NCBI RefSeq assembly: GCF_036880965.1
Contig: NZ_JBAJMV010000003.1
Span: 558,001 to 622,000 of the forward strand
Direction: 5' to 3'
Source: JAUASW01 sp036880965
GTDB lineage: Bacteria; Pseudomonadota; Gammaproteobacteria; Burkholderiales; Burkholderiaceae_C
Length of the DNA stretch: 64,000 bases
Each line of letters starts with the position of its first letter. Position 1 is the stretch's first letter. The notes under the pieces are model-generated. The model did not search any database and was not told where the DNA came from. It saw only the letters and a program-made list of their open reading frames with translations. A program made the position numbers and the translations under genes. Positions 1 through 8,659 of the stretch are shown here, one piece after another.

Positions 1-284
1 TTCATCTTCTGCAGCTCGGCCGCCCAGCTTGAGGCCGGGCTGCGCGTGTAGTGGAACTCGCCCATCACCGGCAGCCAGGGCTTGCCGTTGAGGCTCAGGT
101 ATTGGTTGTTGACGGCCAGACGTTCGCCCTTGGGCGACACCGAAGCGCCGAGCTTCAAGTGGCCGGTCGTCGGCGCGGCCACGGGTGCACTGGCGTCGAC
201 TTGAAGCAGGGTCTCCGCCCGGAGCGCCGAGCAGCACAGCGCGGCCGCCAGGGCGATAGCGCCCGCGGTCTGGATCTTCTTCAT
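1..284 (-). CDS. Secreted beta-galactosidase, GH35-like (N-terminal part, runs off window)
   Basis: The reading frame starts at the ATG at 284 and runs off the left edge, so only about 94 N-terminal residues are seen. Residues 1-23 form a clear Sec signal peptide (two Lys, hydrophobic Ala/Leu core, Ala-X-Ala-type end). About 35 residues further is the stretch LNGKPWLPVMGEFHYTR, followed by SSWAAELQKM; this fits the start of the catalytic barrel of GH35-type beta-galactosidases. The enzyme would release galactose from exported or periplasmic galactosides. It lies 28 bp downstream of the galactonate genes on the same strand, so it probably belongs to that operon. Family is inferred from a short segment; another clan GH-A glycosidase is possible. 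Confidence 0.65.
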   Translation of the reverse strand, partial: MKKIQTAGAIALAAALCCSALRAETLLQVDASAPVAAPTTGHLKLGASVSPKGERLAVNNQYLSLNGKPWLPVMGEFHYTRSPASSWAAELQKM

Positions 285-311
285 CGCTTGTCTCCTGTTG
301 TTCTCTTGTCT

Positions 312-947
312 TCAGGCGCGCCAGGCCGTCACGAAGGCGCGGGCGCGCTGGGCCACATCGCCTGCGCTGAAGCCCGGTGCATACAAGGCGCCCCCCAGGC
401 CAAAGCCGGCAGCCCCCGCGGCGCGGAACGCGCCCATCGTTTCTGGCGTGATGCCGCCCACCGGCAACAGCTTCAAGGTGGCCGGCAGCACCGCGCGCAT
501 GGCCTTGACCACCTGCGGCGTCACCAGCTCGGCCGGGAACAGCTTCACCGCATCGGCGCCCGCTTCCACGCAGGCAAAGGCTTCGGTGGGCGTGGCCGCA
601 CCAGGCACGCAAAGCAGCCCCTGCGCCTTGACGTGCGACACCACGCGCGTGTCCGCATGCGGCATCACGACGAGCTGGCCGCCGGCATCGCGAACCTTGT
701 CGGCCGCGCCGGTGCTCAGGACCGTGCCGGCACCCATCACCGCATCCGCCGGCAGGCACCGGGCCAGCCTCGCAATCGAATCAAAAGCCTGCGGTGAATT
801 GAGCGGCACCTCGATGATGCGAAAGCCCTCTTCATACAGGCTCAAGGCGATCGCCTCGACCTCGTTGGGCTTCACGCCACGCAGGATGGCCACCAGCGGC
901 AAGGCACGAAAGGCCGCGTCGAACTTTGCTTCAGGAAGAGACGACAT
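312..947 (-). CDS. dgoA: 2-dehydro-3-deoxy-6-phosphogalactonate aldolase
   Basis: A 211-residue class I aldolase of the KDPG/KDPGal family, cleaving 2-dehydro-3-deoxy-6-phosphogalactonate to pyruvate and glyceraldehyde 3-phosphate in the De Ley-Doudoroff galactonate route. Visible family marks are LVAILRG near the N-terminus, the MGAGTV strand, PGAATPTEA, and the Schiff-base lysine in DAVKLFPAE, followed by LPVGGI. I chose the ATG at 947 (MSSLPEAKF) over longer in-frame starts because homology begins there and because it overlaps the dgoK stop, the usual sign of translational coupling. The galactonate rather than gluconate assignment rests on the neighbouring dgoK and dgoD. Confidence 0.9.
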   Translation of the reverse strand: MSSLPEAKFDAAFRALPLVAILRGVKPNEVEAIALSLYEEGFRIIEVPLNSPQAFDSIARLARCLPADAVMGAGTVLSTGAADKVRDAGGQLVVMPHADTRVVSHVKAQGLLCVPGAATPTEAFACVEAGADAVKLFPAELVTPQVVKAMRAVLPATLKLLPVGGITPETMGAFRAAGAAGFGLGGALYAPGFSAGDVAQRARAFVTAWRA

Positions 948-1894
948 CAGAGCACTCCTCGCGCCACCTGGGCGATGCGCCACAGGCCGGCGGCAGCGGT
1001 ATTGAGCAGCACCTGCACGGGGCCGATGCCGAACAGGTCCAGCGCCTTGGCATAGCGCTGGCACAGGGCCGGCTCGCCGAGCAGAACCAGCGGTGCATCG
1101 GCATCGCGGGCCCGGAGGCCGGCGCGCAATTCATGGCCGATCAACAGGCCGGAGAGATAGTCGGGCAGCGCCTCGCTCGCCAGGCGGCCGGTCAGGCCCA
1201 ATGTGCGCACCGCAAAGAGCTGATGCGGCAGGCCCAGCTCGCCGTGGTCGCGCGCAGCGCGCACGCCCTGGGCAAATGAGAGCAGGTCGTGGGCTGGGTC
1301 AGCAGGCATCAGCCGGCCCAGCACCGAATGCTGGCGCATCACGGCAAACAGCTCGCCGGTCATCTGCGTGGCGAAACTGCGCACAGTGCCGTCAATGACC
1401 TGGGCCCATTTGCTGTGCGTGCCCGGCATGACGATACAGCTGCGCGCTGCCAGCTCGGGCGCCGACTCCAGCGCGCCAAGCACTTGCGTCTCTTCGCCGC
1501 GCATCACGTCCGGCGGGCCGGCCTCGGTGTCGCAGCGCAGGCCCGGCAGCAACCGCACGGCGCGACCCCGCCAGTCCACGTCCACAGCGCCAGCGGCCAG
1601 GGCGCTCGCGTCGGCCGGGCAGGCTGCATAAGGTACTTCGCGCCAACCATGCTGGCTGCCCACCATGCCGCAGGCGAGGATGGCCGGCGCCGTCGCATGC
1701 CAGTCGCCGATCAATTCATCGAGCACCGCGCTGAAGGCAGCGGCGCCGCCCTTCAGCGTGGACGCGCCTTGCGTCGACTGACGCGTGAGCAAGACCTGGC
1801 CCTGCTCGTCGATCAGCATCGCGCGCAGGCTGGAGCTGCCCCAGTCCAGACCGATCAGGCGCGTCTCACGGGGAAACGAAGTCACGCTCACCAT
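947..1894 (-). CDS. dgoK: 2-dehydro-3-deoxygalactonokinase
   Basis: A 315-residue sugar-acid kinase that phosphorylates 2-dehydro-3-deoxygalactonate at O6 with ATP, the step before DgoA. The N-terminal LIGLDWGSSSLRA is the phosphate-binding loop of the ASKHA-fold DgoK family; CGMVGSQHGW, MPGTHSKWA and the C-terminal LLIGHEL region also match the family. The start at 1894 (MVSVTSF) is preferred because it overlaps the dgoD stop by a few bases; a longer frame begins at 1924 inside dgoD. The 3' end overlaps dgoA, so dgoD-dgoK-dgoA are one translationally coupled unit. Confidence 0.92.
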   Translation of the reverse strand: MVSVTSFPRETRLIGLDWGSSSLRAMLIDEQGQVLLTRQSTQGASTLKGGAAAFSAVLDELIGDWHATAPAILACGMVGSQHGWREVPYAACPADASALAAGAVDVDWRGRAVRLLPGLRCDTEAGPPDVMRGEETQVLGALESAPELAARSCIVMPGTHSKWAQVIDGTVRSFATQMTGELFAVMRQHSVLGRLMPADPAHDLLSFAQGVRAARDHGELGLPHQLFAVRTLGLTGRLASEALPDYLSGLLIGHELRAGLRARDADAPLVLLGEPALCQRYAKALDLFGIGPVQVLLNTAAAGLWRIAQVARGVL

Positions 1895-3036
1895 TCGGCC
1901 ACGCTGCCGTCCGCATGGCGCCACAGCGGGTTGCGCCAGTCAGGTGCCGTCTTGCTCGCCTCGATCACGCGCGCTTCATCCACTTCGACACCCAGGCCCG
2001 GTTTGGGCAAAGGCAAGATGTAGCCGCCTTCGATATGGAAGTCGTCCTTGTTCAGGACGTAGTCCAGCAGCTCGCCACCCTTGTTGTAATGGATGCCCAT
2101 GCTCTGCTCCTGCAGCACGGCGTTGTGGGAGACGAAGTCCACCTGCAGGCAGGCTGCGAGAGCAATCGGGCCCAGCGGGCAGTGCGGAGCAAGCGCCACG
2201 TCATAGGCCTCGGCCATGCCGGCGATCTTCATGCATTCGGTGATGCCGCCGGCATGCGAGAGATCAGGCTGCACGATGGACAAGCCACCGCCCTGGAACA
2301 CCCGCTTGAACTCGAAGCGCGAATACATGCGCTCGCCGGCCGCCAGCGGAATGCTGGTGTGCGCCGCCAGGCGCGCATAGGTCTCGTCCTGCTCGGCCAG
2401 CACCGGTTCTTCGACGAAGAGCGGTCGGTAGGGCTCGAGCTCACGCAGCATCACCTTGGCCATAGGCGCGCCGATGCGGCCGTGGAAGTCGATGCCGAAC
2501 TCGATGTCAAAGCCAAATGCCGCGCGGATCTCGGCGATGCGGCCCACGGCGGCATCCACCTTGGCGGCGCTGTCGATCAGGCCCATCTCCTCGCTGCCAT
2601 TCATCTTGAAGGTGTCGAAGCCGCCTTCACGCAGGCGCTTGATGTCGGCGATCACGTCGGCCGGGCGGTCACCACCGACCCAGGAATACATCTTCATCTT
2701 GTCGCGCACCAGGCCGCCCAGGAGCTCGTAGACCGGCACGCCGAGCGCCTTGCCCTTGATGTCCCACAGCGCCTGGTCGATGCCGGCGATGGCGCTCATC
2801 AGGATGGCGCCGCCTCGGTAGAAGCCGCCGCGGTACATCACCTGCCAGAGGTCGTTGATGCGCGACGGGTCTTGCCCGATCAGATAAGGCTCGAACTCGT
2901 GCACCGCGGCTTCGACCGAGCGGGCCTTGCCCTCGATCACCGGCTCGCCCCAGCCGGTGATGCCGGCATCGGTCTCGATCTTCAGGAACATCCAGCGCGG
3001 TGCCAGACGGTAGGTCGTGAGCTTGGTGATCTTCAT
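1888..3036 (-). CDS. dgoD: D-galactonate dehydratase
   Basis: A 382-residue enolase-superfamily enzyme converting D-galactonate to 2-dehydro-3-deoxy-D-galactonate. The N-terminus MKITKLTTYRLAPRW and the lid segment are typical of DgoD; the barrel carries the metal-binding acidic residues in DFHGRIG, EEPV and GERMYSR, and the general-base His in the APHCPLGP segment. Its length is the family's usual length. It is the first gene of the minus-strand operon dgoD-dgoK-dgoA-galactosidase, so promoter and operator should lie in 3037-3257, shared with the divergent TonB receptor. I see no GntR-type DgoR regulator in the window. Confidence 0.93.
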   Translation of the reverse strand: MKITKLTTYRLAPRWMFLKIETDAGITGWGEPVIEGKARSVEAAVHEFEPYLIGQDPSRINDLWQVMYRGGFYRGGAILMSAIAGIDQALWDIKGKALGVPVYELLGGLVRDKMKMYSWVGGDRPADVIADIKRLREGGFDTFKMNGSEEMGLIDSAAKVDAAVGRIAEIRAAFGFDIEFGIDFHGRIGAPMAKVMLRELEPYRPLFVEEPVLAEQDETYARLAAHTSIPLAAGERMYSRFEFKRVFQGGGLSIVQPDLSHAGGITECMKIAGMAEAYDVALAPHCPLGPIALAACLQVDFVSHNAVLQEQSMGIHYNKGGELLDYVLNKDDFHIEGGYILPLPKPGLGVEVDEARVIEASKTAPDWRNPLWRHADGSVAEW

Positions 3037-3257
3037 GGGGACGGGCGGTGCAGTGATGCTGGCAGCTTAGGGTTGGAACCTAGCTGCGAAATATGCTTTG
3101 TTGATCGTCAGCTATCTCGTCTTCACATAGCAAGAGGGTTGGGTCGCAGGCTTGCGAAATGCGCATAGACATGAGCAATTAAGTGATATCTCGGCATCTC
3201 GCCGTCTTCTTAGCATCAACGCCGCCAAAACCAACACGACAAGACGGAGACAAGAAG
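3037..3257. promoter_or_regulatory. Divergent control region between dgoD and the TonB receptor
   Basis: This 221-bp gap separates the minus-strand dgo operon from the plus-strand receptor gene, so both promoters must be here. It is visibly more AT-rich than the flanking genes, especially 3075-3120. A purine-rich ribosome site (GGAGACAAGAAG) precedes the receptor ATG at 3258. I could not define convincing -35/-10 pairs or an operator by eye. Confidence 0.5.
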
Positions 3258-5852
3258 ATGCGCAAGACCCCGCTCGCTGGCCTGATCCAGGCGATGTTCA
3301 TGTGGCCCACCGTGGCGCTCGCCCAGACCGCGCCCGCGCCGGCCTCCGCGCCCAAGGCCGACCTCGAGACCGTGGTCGTGACCGGCATCCGCGCCTCGGT
3401 GCGCCAGGCGCTGGACGCCAAGGAAGCGTCCAACAGCATGGTCGAGGTGATCGCCTCGGAAGACATCGGCAAGCTGCCCGACACCACCATCGCCGAAACG
3501 CTCGCCCGCCTGCCCGGCCTCTCCTCGGGCCTCGACCGCGGCAACGCCAGCCAGGTGATCGCGCGCGGCCTTGGGCCCCGCTTCATCGGCGCCACCCTGA
3601 ACGGCCGCGAGCTCGCGTCGAGCGAACCGGGCCGCGCGGTGCGCTTCGAACAGTTCCCGTCCGAGTCGATCAGCGGCGCCACGGTCTACAAGACGCAATC
3701 GGCCGAGCTGGCCGAAGGCGGCGTGGCCACCACCATCGACCTGCAGACCGTCTCGCCACTCAACTTCCGCGAGCGCCAGGCCTCGGTCAAGCTCGACGGC
3801 CTCTACTACCAGCTGGGCGGCGACATCGCCGGCGCCAAGAAGACCGCGCCGCGTCTGGGTGGCATCTATGTCGACCAGTTCAACAACAGGACGCTGGGCG
3901 TGGCGGTGGCCTTCAGCTACCAGGACCAGCCCTCGCTGCAGAAGAACATCAAACACTGGGGCTTCAACGAAGACCATTCCGGCGACCTGAACGGCGACGG
4001 CAAGATCGACAAATCGCCCTGGGGCTTCGGCACCGACGTGAAGCGCGGCACCGACAAGCGCAGCAGCCTGCTCGGCAAGGTCGAGATGAAGGCCACGCCG
4101 GACCTGTTCATCACCGCCGATGCCTACTTCGCCAAGGCCGACATCTACGAGCCCGGCCTGCAGCACTGGACCGGCGACGTCGGCAACTGGGACGGCTGGC
4201 AGAAGGCCAACTACAGCAATGTCGACATCCGCGATGGCTATGTCGTGGGCGCCACCGTCAAGGACGTGGGCCTGACGACCAACGACTATGTCTGGGTGCA
4301 GGACAACACGACCACGGCCGGCGGCATCAACGCCAAGCTGAACGCCGGCGACTGGAAGCTGGAAGCCGACCTCTCGACCTCGCAGGCCAAGCGCAACAGC
4401 CAGTGGCGCGATGTGCGCCACTGGGCCAACAACAGCGGCACGCTGACATGGTCCTTCACCGGCAACGAGGTGCAGACCTTCACCATCGGCCAGGACTCCG
4501 GCAACCCGGCGGCCTTCAGCCAGCCCACGCTGTATGTGGACACCGACGGCCACATCAAGGACAAGCTCAACGCCTTCGCCCTGAATGGCACGACCTCGCT
4601 GAATGCCGGAGACTTCAAGTCGCTGAAGCTCGGCGCGCGTTTCAGCGACCGCGAGAAGCGCTATCACCAGACCACCTGGAGCGTGAACCCGAAGAGCACG
4701 GTCGCTCCTTCAGCCTTCGAGACGATCAATGTCAGCGGCCTCGCGCCCTTCATCGCCCTGAAGGACTTCGAAGGCACGACCGCGCAAGTGTTCGGTGACG
4801 ACGCCTTCAGCGCTGCCGGCCGCCCGCGAACCCAGTGGGACCTGCTGGCCGGCTGGCAGGTGAAGGAGCGCAGCAGCTCGGCGTTTGCACAGGCCGACCT
4901 GGACGGCGACATTGCCGGCCTGCCCTATCGCGGCAACCTGGGCCTGCGCCTGGTGCACACCAGCCAGACCGGCGCCGGCATGCAGTCGCTCAATGGCGCC
5001 GCGCCGACGGCCACGCAGGGCGGCACCAGCTACACCGAAGTGCTGCCCAGCCTGAACCTGATCTTCGGTCTCGACGCCAACCAGGAACGCCAGATCCGCG
5101 TGGGCCTGGCCCGTGCGATGACGCGTGCGCCGCTGGACGAAATGCGCGGCTCACGCAACCTCAGCATCGACACCAACCCGGCCATGCCGATCAGCGGCAG
5201 TGCCGGCAACCCTGGGCTGAAGCCCATGCTGGCCGACCAGCTGGACGTGGCGTATCAGTGGTACTTCGCCAAGAGCTCCTTGCTCTCGGCCGGCCTGTTC
5301 TACAAGAAGCTGAGCCGCTACATCGGCATCACCTCCGACGCGACCACCATCGACGGCCGCGCCGCCAACATCACGCGCTCGGTCAACGGCAAGGGCGGCA
5401 ATGTGAGCGGCATCGAGCTGGTCTATCAAAGCCCGCTGCCGGCGCCGTTCAACAACTTTGGCATCTACAGCAACTACGCCTACACGCACAGCAACGTGAA
5501 GGAGAACATGCCTTCGGTGAACCCGTTCCCGATCGAAGGCCTGATGAAGCACAACGGCGGCCTGACGCTCTGGTACGAGAAGGACGGCTTCGAGGCCCGC
5601 CTCTCGGCCAACTATCACAGCGAGTTCGTGCGCAACCCGACCTGGACCTCGGGCCAGTTGATCGTCAACGGCGCCGAGACCTATGTGACCTTGAACCTGG
5701 CGAAACAGTTGAGCCCGAAGCTGCAACTGCGCTTGGGCATCGACAACCTCACGAACCAGAAGGCCGTCTACACCAGCGGCAACAACCCCTACCAGCAGGA
5801 AGTGACCGAGTTCGGCCGGCGCTTCAATGTGGGCCTCAGCTACAAGCTCTGA
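3258..5852 (+). CDS. TonB-dependent outer-membrane receptor (carbohydrate type)
   Basis: An 864-residue outer-membrane transporter. A signal peptide ends at ALAQ (about residue 23), then the segment ETVVVTGIRASVRQALDAK and the plug domain with GKLPDTTIAETLARLPG, typical of the TonB-Xanth-Caul family used by Xanthomonas, Caulobacter and relatives for plant and polymer sugars. The barrel ends in the C-terminal signature RRFNVGLSYKL with terminal hydrophobic residues. The ATG at 3258 has a good ribosome site; the 25 extra upstream residues in frame do not look like a leader. Divergent placement from the galactonate operon suggests it imports galactosides or galactonate-containing sugars, driven by TonB-ExbBD from elsewhere. 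Substrate is inferred. Confidence 0.88.
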   Translation: MRKTPLAGLIQAMFMWPTVALAQTAPAPASAPKADLETVVVTGIRASVRQALDAKEASNSMVEVIASEDIGKLPDTTIAETLARLPGLSSGLDRGNASQVIARGLGPRFIGATLNGRELASSEPGRAVRFEQFPSESISGATVYKTQSAELAEGGVATTIDLQTVSPLNFRERQASVKLDGLYYQLGGDIAGAKKTAPRLGGIYVDQFNNRTLGVAVAFSYQDQPSLQKNIKHWGFNEDHSGDLNGDGKIDKSPWGFGTDVKRGTDKRSSLLGKVEMKATPDLFITADAYFAKADIYEPGLQHWTGDVGNWDGWQKANYSNVDIRDGYVVGATVKDVGLTTNDYVWVQDNTTTAGGINAKLNAGDWKLEADLSTSQAKRNSQWRDVRHWANNSGTLTWSFTGNEVQTFTIGQDSGNPAAFSQPTLYVDTDGHIKDKLNAFALNGTTSLNAGDFKSLKLGARFSDREKRYHQTTWSVNPKSTVAPSAFETINVSGLAPFIALKDFEGTTAQVFGDDAFSAAGRPRTQWDLLAGWQVKERSSSAFAQADLDGDIAGLPYRGNLGLRLVHTSQTGAGMQSLNGAAPTATQGGTSYTEVLPSLNLIFGLDANQERQIRVGLARAMTRAPLDEMRGSRNLSIDTNPAMPISGSAGNPGLKPMLADQLDVAYQWYFAKSSLLSAGLFYKKLSRYIGITSDATTIDGRAANITRSVNGKGGNVSGIELVYQSPLPAPFNNFGIYSNYAYTHSNVKENMPSVNPFPIEGLMKHNGGLTLWYEKDGFEARLSANYHSEFVRNPTWTSGQLIVNGAETYVTLNLAKQLSPKLQLRLGIDNLTNQKAVYTSGNNPYQQEVTEFGRRFNVGLSYKL

Positions 5853-5891
5853 ATTCCAGGCTGTGAGTCGGCCCCTTCAGGGGCTTTGAAA

Positions 5892-5922
5892 GGCGGCGCG
5901 AGCAATCGCGCCGCTGTTTTTT
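5892..5922 (+). terminator. Rho-independent terminator after the TonB receptor
   Basis: An 8-bp perfect stem CGGCGCGA / TCGCGCCG closed by a GCAA tetraloop is followed by CTG and six T residues. It sits 40 bp after the receptor stop and touches the 3' end of the converging kinase gene. Confidence 0.85.
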
Positions 5923-8603
5923 CATGCTGGCTGGCAAACACCGGATTGCCGCCGGGCCCAGGGCGACAGCGGGCGCAGCGCTGCCGACTCTTTCCACGCC
6001 TGGCAGGCCCGCTGCTGCCAAGTAGCGCGGCTGGCTGACGGACCGTCGCTCGCGAGGCTTTGCGCTGCTTCGGCTGCCGCCTGGTAGGCATCGGCATTGC
6101 GCGGCTCCGCGTCTGCCAATGTCTGGAGCTGCTCGGCCGCTGCCGCTACTGCGGGCCAATCGGCCCGACTGCGCTCCAGGCGGAACTCGGCCAAGGCCAG
6201 GCCGCGCTGGTGCTTCAGCTTGGCCGCAGGCGGGCTGGCCACCAGCTCCTTGCGCCAATAGTTCACGGAGCGCCGCAGCCAGGGCTGCGCCTCAGCGTGG
6301 CGATTCAGACGGAGCAGCGCGCTACCCTGGGCGAGCGCACGGTACTCGCGTGCATCAATCCAGTCGGCGTTCTTCGGGTCGGTGGCCAGCAGGCCCGCTA
6401 GCAAGTCGTGGTTTTCGGTCGAAGCTTTCAGCGCCTGCTCGGGCCGATCCATCTGCAACTCCAGGCCGGCCAGCAGGAACAGGTTGGCAGCCGTGCTGGC
6501 CTGCAACTGCAGTTGCTCGGGATGCATCTGTCGCGCTTGGCGCAAATGCGCCATGGCTTCATCCCGCGCCTTCACAGCCAGCTCGTAGTCGCCGCGCCGC
6601 TGGTGCGACGAGGCCATGCTGCCGTTGATGACGGCCAGGGTCTGCAATAGCTCAGCCCGGAAGCGGGTCTGCTCCGGGCGCAGCTTGGCATCGAGCCGCG
6701 CGGCCTCGGCCTTCATCTCCAGTTCCTTGAGGCCGGATTCCCGCGCCGCGATGTAGTAGCGCATGGCCTCCTCGGGCCGACCCAGGCCGAGGCCGTTGTC
6801 ATCAAGCATGACGGCGAGGTCCTGCAAGCCGGCGGTCACGGCGTTGTGAAGCAGGAGCGTGTCGGTGCTGTTGGGAGGCGCGAGCTTCACGGCCTCCTGA
6901 ACCAGCGCCAGGCCGTGACGGGACAGCGCCACCGCCTTCTCCTTGTCACCGGCTTCGCGCGCATGCCCGGCCAGCACCATGTAGGCGCGCGAGGCATAGC
7001 CGGCGAACACCGGATTGCCCTTCTGGCTGGCCCAGACCTTGTCGATCAGCAGCCGCGCCTGGTCGGCATGACGAAGGCCCTTCTCGGGCTCGTTGAGCGT
7101 GCCGGGATAGTCGGGCGTGTAGGCCTCGGCCAGGCGCACATGGATCTCGGCGATGTCGGCCAGCGCCGCTTCGTCGCTCTCGCCCAGCGTAGGCTGCAAG
7201 CGCTCCAGTGCGGCGAGCGCTTCCTTGAACAGATCGGCCTTGATCTTCATGCCACCAGGCAGGTACTCGACGCTGTCACCGAAGCTGAACACCAGCTCAT
7301 GCGTGACACGGCGCACTTCCTTCAACCTGAGTTCGGCAAGCAGCTGCGCCTGCCTTGCCTCACGCGCCTTCCAGGCCACTGCCGCGCTGCCGCCCAGGAG
7401 CAGCAGCACGCTGGCTGCCAATGCCGCGCTGGCCAGTCGGTTGCGCGAGACCTGCTTGGCCAGTCGATAGTGCCAGCTCGCTGGCCGCGCGCTGACGGGG
7501 TAGCCCTCGAGATAGCGACGAAGATCGGTGGCCATCGCCTCGACACTGGAGTAGCGGCGCTCGGGCTCCTTCTCCAGCGTCTTCAGCAGGATGTTGTCGA
7601 GGTCCCCCGAGAGCTTCTTGCGGGTCTGCAGCCATTGCGGGTCGCTCACCTCCTCCGGGCTCAGGCGGCTGGGCTTGGTGGGCGCGTCCTCCAGCACGCA
7701 GCGGGCAGCTTCAGCCGGCGTGCTGGCGTTGCGGCCCGTGGGGCGCGTGCCGGTGAGCAATTGATAGAGCAGCACGCCCAGGCTGTAGATGTCGGTGGCG
7801 GTGCTGACCGGCTCACCGCGCACCTGCTCGGGGCTCGCGTAGTTGGGCGTGAACGGACGCTGGCCGCCGACCGTGGCCTGGCCGTCGTTGCATTCCAGCG
7901 GGTCCAGCGCCTTGGCGATGCCGAAGTCCAGGAGCTTCACCTGGCCCTCGCGGTCCACCAGCACGTTGCCGGGCTTGAGGTCGCGGTGCACCAGCAGGTT
8001 GCGGTGCGCGTAGGACACTGCGTCAGCCAGTTGCAGGAAGAGGCGCAGACGCTCGTCCAGGGTCAGGTCTTGTACCGCCTCGCTGATCGCTTCGCCGTCC
8101 ACATACTCAAGCACGAAGTAGGGCACGCCAGCGGGCGCAGTGCCGGCATCCAGCAAGCGTGCGATATGGGGGTGGCTGAGCCGCGCCAGTGCCTGGCGCT
8201 CGAGGGCGAAGCGCTGCATCACGGCCGCGCTGTCCATGCCGCGCTTGAGCAGCTTGATGGCGGCCCGGCCCTCGAAGCGGCCGTCGGCCCGGCGTGCTTC
8301 GAACACCTCGCCCATGCCGCCCGCGCCGATCAGGCGGACGATCTCCCAGGCGCCAAGGCGCTGGCCGGGCACGGCGGCGCCGCCCTCCTCCTGGTCCATC
8401 AGCGTCTGCGCTGCCGGCTCGGCCATGAAGGCATCGGCCGCGGCGGCCCGGTCGTGATGAGCCAGCAGCGAGCTCAGCTCGGCCAGTTCGGTGGCTTCGA
8501 GCTCGGCCGCCTTGATCAGCGGCTCCCGCAGGGATGCCGGCACCTCGGCCAGGGATTCGAACAGCGACTTGATCCGGGCCCAGCGGGCCATCGATTCAGA
8601 CAT
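5922..8603 (-). CDS. Transmembrane Ser/Thr protein kinase with TPR-like C-terminal half
   Basis: An 893-residue Hanks-type kinase. After about 90 N-terminal residues comes the kinase domain: glycine loop GAGGMGEVF, invariant Lys in AAIKLLKRG, catalytic HRDLKPGN, DFGIAKAL and SPEQVRGEP. Around residue 390 a single hydrophobic span (SAALAASVLLLLGG) places the kinase in the cytoplasm and the remaining roughly 450 residues, rich in Ala/Leu/Glu helical repeats resembling TPRs, in the periplasm. Kinases of this layout commonly sit beside ECF sigma factors of the type found at 9840. In the ECF43 group the partner kinase is known to phosphorylate the sigma factor. That link here is inference. Start at 8603 is the first ATG of the frame. 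Confidence 0.9.
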   Translation of the reverse strand: MSESMARWARIKSLFESLAEVPASLREPLIKAAELEATELAELSSLLAHHDRAAAADAFMAEPAAQTLMDQEEGGAAVPGQRLGAWEIVRLIGAGGMGEVFEARRADGRFEGRAAIKLLKRGMDSAAVMQRFALERQALARLSHPHIARLLDAGTAPAGVPYFVLEYVDGEAISEAVQDLTLDERLRLFLQLADAVSYAHRNLLVHRDLKPGNVLVDREGQVKLLDFGIAKALDPLECNDGQATVGGQRPFTPNYASPEQVRGEPVSTATDIYSLGVLLYQLLTGTRPTGRNASTPAEAARCVLEDAPTKPSRLSPEEVSDPQWLQTRKKLSGDLDNILLKTLEKEPERRYSSVEAMATDLRRYLEGYPVSARPASWHYRLAKQVSRNRLASAALAASVLLLLGGSAAVAWKAREARQAQLLAELRLKEVRRVTHELVFSFGDSVEYLPGGMKIKADLFKEALAALERLQPTLGESDEAALADIAEIHVRLAEAYTPDYPGTLNEPEKGLRHADQARLLIDKVWASQKGNPVFAGYASRAYMVLAGHAREAGDKEKAVALSRHGLALVQEAVKLAPPNSTDTLLLHNAVTAGLQDLAVMLDDNGLGLGRPEEAMRYYIAARESGLKELEMKAEAARLDAKLRPEQTRFRAELLQTLAVINGSMASSHQRRGDYELAVKARDEAMAHLRQARQMHPEQLQLQASTAANLFLLAGLELQMDRPEQALKASTENHDLLAGLLATDPKNADWIDAREYRALAQGSALLRLNRHAEAQPWLRRSVNYWRKELVASPPAAKLKHQRGLALAEFRLERSRADWPAVAAAAEQLQTLADAEPRNADAYQAAAEAAQSLASDGPSASRATWQQRACQAWKESAALRPLSPWARRQSGVCQPA

Positions 8604-8659
8604 GGGCGACTTCCTGCTGAGGCCACGGGAACGAGGTGCCGAAGAGTATCTCCGCAGAT

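Noticed and set aside
3152..4798. 548-codon plus-strand frame overlapping the TonB receptor gene
   Set aside because: Runs in another frame of the receptor; composition is Arg/Gly/Gln-biased and the receptor frame has all family motifs.
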